A DNA stretch of 64,000 bases from Lachnospiraceae bacterium (lineage in GTDB: Bacteria > Bacillota > Clostridia > Lachnospirales > Lachnospiraceae), in the NCBI GenBank assembly GCA_017395635.1, contig JAFQOE010000058.1:28202-92201 (forward strand). Reading direction: 5' to 3'. A program made the translations under genes and the position numbers. The notes below the pieces were generated by a model that made no database searches, had not been told where the DNA came from, and worked only from the letters and a program-made list of their open reading frames with translations. Numbering within the stretch: the first letter of the stretch is position 1; every line of letters begins with the position of its first letter. Positions 41,623-50,514 of this stretch are shown piece by piece.

Positions 41623-43044
41623 TTAAAAATAATAGTAATCGTCATCTTTTCTTCTGCGTCTTCTTCTTCGGTATCCGCGTCTGCGGTTGTTGCGACGGAA
41701 TTTGCGAATAATAGCAGCAAGTCCTATATAAAAGATTAGCAAAAGAACAAGACCTAGCAGGATTAATAAAATGTAGAGTAGCACTTTACCGATCTTACTC
41801 CAAATAGATGGACCATCTTTTTCGTCTTGTGTCATCTGTGAAGAGAGAAGAGGAGTGGTACTGGTAATTGGAGTTGTACCAATCTGTTCTCCGTTGTATA
41901 TAAAGTTAATCTCACCGAGCACGTTGTCTTGTGCTGTGTCATAGAGATTAATTACTTTCTCAATCTTGGTAGTATCAACTGACTTATTCAACAAAAGAGA
42001 ATAAGATTTGTCCACAACTAAATCTACCATTTCATGGCTCATACTGGAATAAAAATTCTCTAAAATAGTATTCTTATCGGTTGTACTTTCTTCATCGGAT
42101 TCAAATGAAAAATCAGATAAAGGATAGAAATAAGAGTAATTGTTATAGCAGTAATTATATAAAGCTCTTGTGTCGCTGTAAGAATATTTCCAACCGTCAC
42201 AGTCAAGGATTACACAGATTAACTCTAAACCATCCTTCTGTGCATAGGTTACAAGGGTGTTATTAGCTTTGGTGGTGTAACCAGTTTTACCACCCTTACA
42301 GTATTGGTAATAGTAAGGCTCTGCCGGATTAATCATGCGGTTACCATTTAATAAAGGTCTGGTCTCATCTGCTAGATTAGTTTTTGGAACAGTGTAAGAC
42401 AAGGTTCCTGCAATCTCACGGAATGTATCATTTTTGAGAGCTTGTCTTGTGATAAGAGCCATATCATATGCACAGGTGTAATGATTGTCATCGTGAAGAC
42501 CGTTTGGTGTGACAAAATGTGTACTTTGACATCCAAGTTCCTCTGCACGCTTATTCATCAAATCTGCAAAGGATTCAATGTTACCGGCAACTAATTCTGC
42601 AACAGCATAAGCACATTCATTAGCAGATTCTACTAAAGTTGCATACATAATATCGCGAACAGTTACCTTCTCACCAACATCTAAACCAATGTTAGTACTG
42701 TCACGCTCAATTCCCCAAATAGCATTTTCCGACATGCTAATGGTCTCGTCAAAGTTAACACCATGCTCTAACGCCACAAGTATTGTCAAAATTTTCGTAA
42801 TACTTGCCGGATATTTCTTGTCATAGGCATTCTTTTCATAAAGAATCTGACCGGTTCCGGCATCCATAACAATAGCAGCGTTGCACACCAAATCCGGTGG
42901 TCTGGAAGGATTATCCGGATATTCTGTGGTCTCAGGATGTTCAGTTGTTGCTTCTTCATCACCTATTGCACCTGTTGCATACGTAGGTGTTACAAAGGTA
43001 AAAGTAAGTATCAATGCCAAAAAAACGGCGAGCATCTTCTTCAT
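41623..43044 (-). CDS. D-alanyl-D-alanine carboxypeptidase (DacF-like)
   Basis: A 473-residue penicillin-binding protein. A signal peptide covers residues 1-23 (LAVFLALILTFTFVTPTYAT). The catalytic motifs are SITK (81-84), SAN (140-142) and KTG (253-255), in the correct order. Unusually, it ends with a membrane segment (about residues 415-440) and a tail made nearly only of Arg, Lys, Asp and Tyr (RRGYRRRRRRRKDDDYYYF). It trims pentapeptide stems at the outer membrane face. It starts the run that continues with the kinase-like protein (44-base gap) and argS. Confidence 0.94.
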   Translation of the reverse strand: MKKMLAVFLALILTFTFVTPTYATGAIGDEEATTEHPETTEYPDNPSRPPDLVCNAAIVMDAGTGQILYEKNAYDKKYPASITKILTILVALEHGVNFDETISMSENAIWGIERDSTNIGLDVGEKVTVRDIMYATLVESANECAYAVAELVAGNIESFADLMNKRAEELGCQSTHFVTPNGLHDDNHYTCAYDMALITRQALKNDTFREIAGTLSYTVPKTNLADETRPLLNGNRMINPAEPYYYQYCKGGKTGYTTKANNTLVTYAQKDGLELICVILDCDGWKYSYSDTRALYNYCYNNYSYFYPLSDFSFESDEESTTDKNTILENFYSSMSHEMVDLVVDKSYSLLLNKSVDTTKIEKVINLYDTAQDNVLGEINFIYNGEQIGTTPITSTTPLLSSQMTQDEKDGPSIWSKIGKVLLYILLILLGLVLLLIFYIGLAAIIRKFRRNNRRRGYRRRRRRRKDDDYYYF

Positions 43045-43151
43045 GAAACGTACTCCTTCTTATTAATAAACATAATTAATTCTATTTTAGTATAAATGGG
43101 GTGGGGTGTCAATAATTTGGGCAGGTTCTCAGCTTAATGAAACTAAAGAAA

Positions 43152-43185
43152 AATCCGGATAATGTGATGGCACATTATCCGGATT
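43152..43185 (-). terminator. Intrinsic terminator of the surface-protein gene
   Basis: AATCCGGATAATGTG-ATGG-CACATTATCCGGATT, a perfect 15-bp stem, with TTTTTCTTT following on the minus strand. Confidence 0.9.
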
Positions 43186-43243
43186 CGGGATTGAACTTTC
43201 CTTATATACCATATCTGGTTTAAATTCTCTAATAAGCAGTTTT

Positions 43244-46200
43244 CTACTTAGTCACTTTTCCGTTTTTTGCAATCCCTTTTTTCTTTAATAATTTATTATA
43301 GGTTTTTACCTTGCTTTTTGGCACCTTTACTTTTACATTCTTTGGTGTTCCTGAAAATGCTTTCGTTCCAACCTTACTGCTTTTTAGTTTGGTTGTTTTA
43401 ATAGTAATGCTCTTTAATTTCTTACAACCGTAAAAAGCTTGTTTGCCAATCTTTGTTACTTTGGATGGAATGGTAATTTTGCTAAGTTTTGTACACTTAT
43501 AAAATGCTTTATTACCGATAGACTTCACATTCTTACCAATCGTAACTTTGTTTAGATACTTACAGCCATAGAAAGCATTGGTACCAATTGTGGTAACATT
43601 CTTTCCGATTGTGACTTTCTTTAGTTTTTTGCTATTTTTGAATGCATTTGCCTCGATGGCAGTAATCTTATAGGTTTTACCACCAAACTTAAGAGTACTC
43701 TTTACAGAAACAGTGGTCTTTTTCTTGTTTGTAACACCAACGACAGAAACGGTGCTATCTCCGGTAACTTTATAAATATATCCGTTTACAGAAATATTTT
43801 GTTGTATATCCTCAGGATTGCTACCTTGTTCGTCACCAGTGTTTCCATTTCCGTTATCACCGGTGCTTCCACTACCGTTATCGCCGGTATTTCCGTTACC
43901 GTTATCGCCGGTGCTTCCGTTACCATTATTACCAGTGTTTTCCTTAGTTGTTATGCTGATTTCAGAGGTGGAATCGCTTTCGTATTTTGTTCCATCTACA
44001 TCAATATATGCAGCAATCTTATAACGGTAAGAAGTATTTGGGTTCAAATTGGAATCCTTAAACTCACATTCTGTTACATCTGCAATCTTTTTAAATTCAG
44101 CATTTTCCTGTTCGCATCTGTAAATAGCATATCCGTTTGCACCATTAATAGCTGACCATGTTAAGCTAATATTGCTAGATTCTGCTTCCGCTTTCAAATC
44201 TTTTACCTTTGTTGGAAGTACTATCAATTGTGTATATGCCTCAATATTGGATCCATCCGTTGTAACGGCTTTGATTTTAGTTACACCTGCATCTACACCT
44301 GTAACATTGGCATAATCTGTCAGGTTTGCACCATTTTCTTTTTCTACTCGTTCAATACTTGCGTAGTTCTCATTGATAACTTCCCAGTATAATTCATTTG
44401 TAGATGCATCTTCATTTGCAACCTTGACAGATACTTCTATGTTTTCGTCAGGCTTTACAACATATTGTGTTTTCTCAAATGCAATACCGGTTGCTTTTGT
44501 TGGCTCCGGTATCTGGAAAACTTCACCATTATTAGCAAAGGTTCCTACTCCCAAATGATATGTGTTGCCATCTGTGATATATGGGAAAATTTGATATTTA
44601 TATCCTCCACTATAGCTACCAGCACCTACATCTACATTTTTGTGCACGGTAGAATAGCTTTTTGCCCCTGTTTTTGGTATGTACTCCACAATCTTATAAT
44701 TATACATGCTAACCATTGAGGCTACTAAATACCCATCAATTTCAGATTCATCCTCTAATCCATCAAAGGAAATATCTACCTGCTTGTAGATTGCTTCCGC
44801 TTTACAATTACTTACTTGTTTGTATGGTAAAAATCCTACTGGAATTTCCACCGATACACCACTTCCGTCATTGGCAGTTATGGTAAGTGTTGTTGCACCA
44901 TATTTTACGCCCTCTAACGTAATTTTTTTCTTTTCAGCTGAATCGCCTTCTTCTATTGATACAATCTTTACAATGCTTTCATCTGCAATTTTGTAATCAA
45001 GTTCCAAGTTTTCGTAGTCTGCATTCGCATTATATCGCACATCAAAAGTTTTTTGATGATTAATCCATGAGTAATCTACAATGGTAAATGTATTTTCTCC
45101 ACCCTTAATATAAGTAACCGGATTATAAGCATAAGTCTTTACTGTAACTACACTGTCTTTACTTTCATATGGACTATTATCTAAATCCATATAGTTGATG
45201 TAATAAGCACGAATACAGAATTTATACTCTGTGCCTGCAGTAAGATTACTTACTTCAAAACCTGTTTTACTTTGATCCAATGCTTTGCCATTATTAAGTG
45301 CTGTCCACTTAGATTGTGCTGAATCCCATTGATACAGATAATATCCATAACATTTTTCTACCGGTTCCCAGGAAAGAGTTACTTTGTTTTGAAGAACGGA
45401 TGTAGCTTTAAAATTCTTTACCTGTTCCGGTTCTACAAAAACAACACATTTGCCATAACAATATTCATCCGTAGAATATGCCCGAATTTCTGCTCTACCG
45501 CTTCCAACAACCGTAACAAGACCTTTATCATCTACGGTTGCTACAGATGGATCTAAACTTTCCCATCTTTTTACGGATTTATTTTCTGCATTGTCTGGTG
45601 AGTAATAATTAACCTCTAACTGCTTTGTTTCGCCAATCTGTTCTTTTGTATAGCGCAGCCAAGGATGGTTTAGTCCCATCTGTTTAACAGTAACCGGTTT
45701 GACCTCTACTGATAATGTGGCCGAAAGATTACTGCCATCCGTGGTTGTTCCGGTAATCTCAGCTTTACCAACAGAAACAGCTGTGATTAAACCGGTTTTG
45801 GATACAGTCGCTACTGATTCATCTGAGGATGTCCATTTGAGATTCTGAGACACATCTGTTTCCGGTAATACTACATAATCTGTATAGTATTTTAGTCCCG
45901 GTTGTAATTCTACTTTTTTCTTTGTAAAAGAAATGCCAGTTGCTCTGTTTTTTAGGAAATGAATAGTACATTGTCCATAAATACCACTACCATCCGTAGC
46001 TACTGCATATACAGTTACATCTCCATACATCTTTCTGGTAACTTTACCATCCTCGCTTACAGATGCCATGCTATCTACAGATGTATACCATATGATTTCC
46101 TTATCTGTTACCTCTTGTTCTTCTATGATATTTCCTTCTTCATCCTTTGTTGCTACCCGGACGATCTTATCCAATTGAATGGTATCTCCGGTAACAGAAA

Positions 46201-48604
46201 GTTCCGTTGTCTTTTGATTGTTGTGTATAATATCTATGCTGCTTACAAAAAGGGAATTCTCGTTTGTGTTCTCATTATATGGAAGTGTTTCGTTGTTGCT
46301 AATGGTATATTGCACTGTTCGGTTCTCCGGTGAATTGCCATTATTCCATTGGGCATACCCCTTCACTCCCTGTAACTTGTTATCCTTAAATATTAATTCT
46401 TTTAGTGTGCAGGTGGATTTATCATCCGGCACACGCAAATAGAACATACGATTGTAATAATCCGTTACCTGTATCTTACCATTTTCGTCGGTAACCCAGT
46501 CTACATCGGCTTTTTCAGGGTCGTCTGTAGTATATCCGTCAGCTTTTGTGAACTTTTTGTTCGGAGCATAATAGGTATTACCACTAAACTCTGCCCGTTC
46601 CTTTCCTTCATAAGCTGAAATATATACTAAAGAATAAAATGTACCTCTTTTACCTGTGACATAACCATAATCATAAATAGTATTGTTTTTAATGGCTACA
46701 TCCTTTGTTCCGCTGGCTGCGGTAAAATCAAATACACTCTGGCTAGGACTAGTTCCTCCGCTTGCACCATTATACAGATAGAATGTATTGTCTTCTATTA
46801 AATCAACGCCACCGGTAGCATATCCAACAGATTTCAAGAAAATAAATTCGTTGTTTTTGGCAACCTGTCCAACAAGTCCCCAACCTATACCACTGTCAGA
46901 GAAAACCCGGTTTCCTTCTAATGTCATTCTTCCTTGTGTCATACTACCTTTGGATTGTTTACCGTCTTCGCTGGTTAAGAAAAATTCATTGTTTCGAATT
47001 AATATGTTTTTGGCATCACTATTACAAGAGTCAAAAACACTTGCACCGGTACTTGCCGTAGTAACAATTTCGATAATGTTCTTTTCCACAACGACATTGG
47101 TTGCATTTCCAAATGTCATAAATTTGGAATCCGCTTCACAGATAAAGTGATTTCCTGCAATTCTAATGTCATCAATTCTCACGGAATCACTATAGGAAAC
47201 AGTAAAAATCATAGTTTGATTTCCAACTACTTCTCTATATTTTACCGGTGAGGTATGTATCGTGTTATTGATTAAATCGACATTGCTGATACTGGTTTTG
47301 TCATTGATATTCGCACCGGTTTTTGGAATGTTAAAAATACCAAGTTGCTCATCTCTCGCATTGCTGTACAGATCACAATTCATAAGAGTAATATTCTTTA
47401 CTTCACGATTCCAGAAATCCAATACACCAAAATTGGCACCTCGATAGGTTCCACTAAACAAAACATACTTACATCCATCGATGGTGATATTGGTATTTCC
47501 ACTATAGAGGGTGCAATTGGAATACTGCTTGTCCTCATAATAATAGCCCGACCATGATTCCTGTGGAATGATTAAGTCCACGTTGTAGATGTACATGTTA
47601 TCACAATAAATCAACACAAACTGTCTCATATAGTGATACAAATCTACTTCTCTTGCTTCTATACGAAAATCACCGTAGTATAGATTTTTACCATTCCATG
47701 TAGCAAATAGGAATTCTCCATAGCCAAGGTCTTTTCGGTAATCATTATCCGTGAACAAAACAGAAGAATCACCATCGCCTACGAGATTAATATTCTTTAT
47801 ACCATCCATTACAACTTCATTGTCGCATTTGTATTCACCGGATGGAATATAGGCAATTCCTCTGACAATCTCGCCTAAATCTTCACCATTATCATCTTTG
47901 GCTATATGTTTCGATACACTACAGCTTGCGGAACTGATTGCACCTTGGGATGGTATTATACCATCTCCACTTGCACCATACTGCAGAACACTTACGAGCA
48001 TCCATTTTTCTCCATTTATCTCGTAAACATCCGGTATAATACAGGCATATAGTCCATTGGCAAGCAAAATGGCACCATCCTTACGATTAGCTTTATAAGC
48101 ATCGTATTCGCTTAAAATTTCATATACTGCATTTCCACCGTCACCACTTTCATAGTAGCCTTCCGTTTTAATAATAGTACCAGAAACTAAGCGGATATCT
48201 TTACTTTTCTGTAGCTCGTCTACATTACCAAATGTAACTGTGGCAAGTTCAGCATTTGACTTACCAAATGGATATTTCTTTAAAAAGGAATAGTCCATAT
48301 CTTTATACACTTTGGTTGGTGCAATAGAAGTTGGATCTATCTCAACCTTTTTGGTTTCCGTATTGGCCAGATAAGCTGATTTTACAGGAAGAAATTCCTT
48401 GGTTTCTTCCTCTAAAGCATCCTTCGTACCGGTTTGTGTTTCGTTGTTGCTTAGTTCGTCCGAAGACACTGTAACGCTAGTTTGTTCCTTTGCATGAACA
48501 GTTCCCATACAAGCACTACCAAGACCGGCTTCCATAAGGAGTATGGAAGACAGTATTAGTGCTGCCAGTTGTTTGGCTTTTGTGTTGAGTTTGTTTCGTA
48601 TCAT
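43244..48604 (-). CDS. Giant mosaic surface protein with BspA-like leucine-rich repeats
   Basis: A 1786-residue secreted protein with a signal peptide (LAALILSSILLMEAGLGSAC). About residues 100-700 look like a right-handed beta-helix (repeated short strand/Asn turns such as DCNSDAKNILIRNNEFFLTS). Ig-like BIG_2 domains follow (888-970: WTSSDESVATVSKTGLITAV; also 790-880, 975-1055). FN3 domains are near 1060-1150 and 1465-1555. A Gly/Asn/Thr/Asp linker spans 1558-1596. BspA-type LRR_5 repeats fill 1610-1760 (KVTIGKNVTTIGTNAFYGCK and similar). No LPXTG is seen, so anchoring is unclear. Probable role: glycan or host-surface binding. Confidence 0.9.
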   Translation of the reverse strand: MIRNKLNTKAKQLAALILSSILLMEAGLGSACMGTVHAKEQTSVTVSSDELSNNETQTGTKDALEEETKEFLPVKSAYLANTETKKVEIDPTSIAPTKVYKDMDYSFLKKYPFGKSNAELATVTFGNVDELQKSKDIRLVSGTIIKTEGYYESGDGGNAVYEILSEYDAYKANRKDGAILLANGLYACIIPDVYEINGEKWMLVSVLQYGASGDGIIPSQGAISSASCSVSKHIAKDDNGEDLGEIVRGIAYIPSGEYKCDNEVVMDGIKNINLVGDGDSSVLFTDNDYRKDLGYGEFLFATWNGKNLYYGDFRIEAREVDLYHYMRQFVLIYCDNMYIYNVDLIIPQESWSGYYYEDKQYSNCTLYSGNTNITIDGCKYVLFSGTYRGANFGVLDFWNREVKNITLMNCDLYSNARDEQLGIFNIPKTGANINDKTSISNVDLINNTIHTSPVKYREVVGNQTMIFTVSYSDSVRIDDIRIAGNHFICEADSKFMTFGNATNVVVEKNIIEIVTTASTGASVFDSCNSDAKNILIRNNEFFLTSEDGKQSKGSMTQGRMTLEGNRVFSDSGIGWGLVGQVAKNNEFIFLKSVGYATGGVDLIEDNTFYLYNGASGGTSPSQSVFDFTAASGTKDVAIKNNTIYDYGYVTGKRGTFYSLVYISAYEGKERAEFSGNTYYAPNKKFTKADGYTTDDPEKADVDWVTDENGKIQVTDYYNRMFYLRVPDDKSTCTLKELIFKDNKLQGVKGYAQWNNGNSPENRTVQYTISNNETLPYNENTNENSLFVSSIDIIHNNQKTTELSVTGDTIQLDKIVRVATKDEEGNIIEEQEVTDKEIIWYTSVDSMASVSEDGKVTRKMYGDVTVYAVATDGSGIYGQCTIHFLKNRATGISFTKKKVELQPGLKYYTDYVVLPETDVSQNLKWTSSDESVATVSKTGLITAVSVGKAEITGTTTDGSNLSATLSVEVKPVTVKQMGLNHPWLRYTKEQIGETKQLEVNYYSPDNAENKSVKRWESLDPSVATVDDKGLVTVVGSGRAEIRAYSTDEYCYGKCVVFVEPEQVKNFKATSVLQNKVTLSWEPVEKCYGYYLYQWDSAQSKWTALNNGKALDQSKTGFEVSNLTAGTEYKFCIRAYYINYMDLDNSPYESKDSVVTVKTYAYNPVTYIKGGENTFTIVDYSWINHQKTFDVRYNANADYENLELDYKIADESIVKIVSIEEGDSAEKKKITLEGVKYGATTLTITANDGSGVSVEIPVGFLPYKQVSNCKAEAIYKQVDISFDGLEDESEIDGYLVASMVSMYNYKIVEYIPKTGAKSYSTVHKNVDVGAGSYSGGYKYQIFPYITDGNTYHLGVGTFANNGEVFQIPEPTKATGIAFEKTQYVVKPDENIEVSVKVANEDASTNELYWEVINENYASIERVEKENGANLTDYANVTGVDAGVTKIKAVTTDGSNIEAYTQLIVLPTKVKDLKAEAESSNISLTWSAINGANGYAIYRCEQENAEFKKIADVTECEFKDSNLNPNTSYRYKIAAYIDVDGTKYESDSTSEISITTKENTGNNGNGSTGDNGNGNTGDNGSGSTGDNGNGNTGDEQGSNPEDIQQNISVNGYIYKVTGDSTVSVVGVTNKKKTTVSVKSTLKFGGKTYKITAIEANAFKNSKKLKKVTIGKNVTTIGTNAFYGCKYLNKVTIGKNVKSIGNKAFYKCTKLSKITIPSKVTKIGKQAFYGCKKLKSITIKTTKLKSSKVGTKAFSGTPKNVKVKVPKSKVKTYNKLLKKKGIAKNGKVTK
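43835..43945. repeat. 24-base tandem repeats coding the Gly/Asn linker
   Basis: Four to five imperfect copies of a 24-base unit encode TGDNGNGN or TGDNGSGS on the minus strand. The unit number may vary between strains by slippage. Confidence 0.75.
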
Positions 48605-48876
48605 ATGTGTTTACCCCTCCTCATAATATAGTTGTTTTGTACTGTAATTACTTAAAATTTCTTGATTATATACAAGATTTTATTCCGATAAAGATATTAT
48701 TATCGATATAGATTGGCCCCCCTTTTCGAATGTTTGGTTGTGTGATTAGTTAGGCTATTTTGTATTAATAAAGATTATATAATGAATTTTTAAGTATATC
48801 AAATTAAATATTTGTGAAAATGAATGTTTGAGATGTTGTTGTCAGAATATTATGATGAGTATTAGAGAAATATAAA

Positions 48877-48900
48877 TCCCACGGAGCAGTTTCCGTGGGA
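48877..48900 (-). terminator. Hairpin behind a relic gene
   Basis: TCCCACGGA-GCAGTT-TCCGTGGGA, 9-bp stem, followed on the minus strand by TTTATATTT. The rest of the 48605-48876 gap is AT-rich; it must hold the promoter of the surface-protein gene, but I cannot pick one with confidence. Confidence 0.6.
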
Positions 48901-48919
48901 AAACAAGGAATAAAGATTC

Positions 48920-49060
48920 TTATAGAATTGATTTGGCAGCATCAACCGCCTCATCACCATATTGGACACGCAGTTCCTGTTCAGATTTACCTTCACGCAA
49001 AGCATTAACAATCAATACAAATTGATTAATGTCTTTGCTAATTCCTTGCTCAAATCCTTT
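48920..49060 (-). pseudogene. C-terminal relic of an Rpn/PD-(D/E)xK transposase-like gene
   Basis: On the minus strand the frame reads KGFEQGISKDINQFVLIVNA then REGKSEQELRVQYGDEAVDA and stops at 48920. The G-x-E-Q-G-I and LREGKSE pattern resembles the tail of Rpn/PD-(D/E)xK transposase-family proteins. An in-frame stop lies directly upstream and the catalytic part is missing. Confidence 0.5.
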
Positions 49061-49247
49061 TCAAAGCGATTGTTTTTCAATATCAAAACTATCAGAGAAC
49101 GAAAGAAGGGGCCATGTAGTATATTTAATGCTCCGTTTGATGTGAAGCTGTCTGATATTATCAGGTCTGTGAAAAAATGTTGCGATATACTTCAAAACAA
49201 CATATAATAGGAGCGTTGTATTAATAGAGGTAAAGAGAGGATAGTGT

Positions 49248-49889
49248 ATGAGACTTAGAAATGTACCGGGTTCCAGAGATACAATCGCTGAGAGCCCATT
49301 TACAATAAAGGATGAGACAGAGAAGAAAGGAAACTGGAAAGAAGTGTTTGGCAACGACAATCCCATTCATATAGAGATCGGAATGGGGAAGGGGCAGTTC
49401 ATTATGACCCTTGCAGAACAGAATCCGGATATCAATTACGTGGGAATTGAAAAGTATTCTTCGGTGTTGGTAAGAGCGATTGAAAAGCAGGAAGAGAAGA
49501 ATCTTCCGAATCTTTTCTTTATCCGTATGGAAGCAGAAAATATTGCAGATGTGTTTGCGCCGGACGAAGTAGACCGTATTTACCTTAACTTTTCAGATCC
49601 TTGGCCAAAGGACAGACATGCCAAGAGACGTCTCACATCGGTTCAGTTCTTGGGGCGTTATGAGCACATTTTGAAAAAAGAAGGACATGTAATTTTCAAG
49701 ACAGATAACAAGGATTTGTTTGACTTTTCCTTGGAACAGGCAGAGCTTGCGGAGAATTGGGAATTGCTTAACCATACCTTCGACTTACATAATTCGGAAT
49801 ATGTGGAAGGTAACATTATGACAGAGTATGAGACCAGATTTGTGGAGAAAGGGAATGCAATCTGTCGTATGGAATTGAAGCAGAAATAG
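49248..49889 (+). CDS. trmB: tRNA (guanine-46-N7)-methyltransferase
   Basis: A 213-residue TrmB. Recognisable parts are MRLRNVPGSRDTIAESPFTI, HIEIGMGKGQFIMTLAEQNP (SAM motif I), YVGIEKYSSVLVRAIEKQEE, and RIYLNFSDPWPKDRHAKRRL with the family hallmark SDPWPK-RH-KRRL. It makes m7G46 in the variable loop of tRNAs. It is a single-gene unit with its own terminator. Confidence 0.97.
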   Translation: MRLRNVPGSRDTIAESPFTIKDETEKKGNWKEVFGNDNPIHIEIGMGKGQFIMTLAEQNPDINYVGIEKYSSVLVRAIEKQEEKNLPNLFFIRMEAENIADVFAPDEVDRIYLNFSDPWPKDRHAKRRLTSVQFLGRYEHILKKEGHVIFKTDNKDLFDFSLEQAELAENWELLNHTFDLHNSEYVEGNIMTEYETRFVEKGNAICRMELKQK

Positions 49890-49894
49890 AAAAG

Positions 49895-49924
49895 AGGGGC
49901 ATATCAGACTGTGATATGTCCCCT
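49895..49924 (+). terminator. Terminator behind trmB
   Basis: AGGGGCATATCA and TGATATGTCCCCT pair with one bulged base around a 5-base loop, followed by TCTATGTTT. Confidence 0.75.
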
Positions 49925-49992
49925 TCTATGTTTCATGGTGTTCATTTTTGCGACTGGAAATTTGTAACATACGGAATTGTTGACTATGCTAT

Positions 49993-50487
49993 TCAGTCTT
50001 CATCCAAAGAAACTTCTTCGCATGTAACCCGATTGTGTTCGCGAATCACAAGATATTCCTTTTTGTTCGATATTTCTGTTGAATCATCTATCCTCGCCAA
50101 ACGGATTTCAATTTCTGCGTTTCCGTCTTTTCTCATTTCATATACAAATATATGATATGCCGGTGAATCTCCTACTGCATTCCAATTGCCGTTTCCGTCA
50201 ATGGTTGCTTCGTATACCTGTTCACCATAGTCACTTTGTATTTTTCCGCTCCATCGGTAAGGAATTGCCTGATTCTCATATAAAACAATACATATCTTAT
50301 CTTCTTGAATGTTAATCTCTTCCATCTGCTCAAGTTCACGATAAGAGTATGCATAGGGTGCATCAGCAGACTCCTTCTTTTCTTTTGGAAAAAGAAAGAA
50401 CCGTTGAAATAGGAAGAAGAAAGTACCTCCCATTATAACAAGTAACAATATCAAAAGTAAAAAAGATATAACATACTTGTTTTTCAT
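49993..50487 (-). CDS. Membrane-anchored extracytoplasmic protein
   Basis: A 164-residue protein with an N-terminal membrane segment (about residues 6-30) and an outside domain with IVLYENQAIPYRWSGKIQSD and EIEIRLARIDDSTEISNKKE. The YRW-type phrase faintly recalls chagasin-like protease inhibitors, but this is not secure. It is encoded 27 bases behind the zinc-ribbon membrane protein, so the two are likely co-expressed partners. No function is assigned. Confidence 0.75.
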   Translation of the reverse strand: MKNKYVISFLLLILLLVIMGGTFFFLFQRFFLFPKEKKESADAPYAYSYRELEQMEEINIQEDKICIVLYENQAIPYRWSGKIQSDYGEQVYEATIDGNGNWNAVGDSPAYHIFVYEMRKDGNAEIEIRLARIDDSTEISNKKEYLVIREHNRVTCEEVSLDED

Positions 50488-50514
50488 TATAATGCCTCCT
50501 CTTCGCTACACAAG

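Noticed and set aside
43835..43945. Possible CRISPR-like array
   Set aside because: The 24-base units are contiguous with no spacers and lie in frame in a protein linker. No CRISPR array was seen anywhere in the window.
43818..44024. Plus-strand Pro/Leu/Ser repeat frame opposite the surface-protein gene
   Set aside because: It is the antisense of the 24-base repeats coding the Gly/Asn linker; repetition alone keeps it open.
49061..49366. Minus-strand frame of 101 codons opposite the trmB start
   Set aside because: It runs antisense into trmB and has no ribosome site. Only the part beyond its stop (48920-49060) resembles a known family, so I annotated just that relic.
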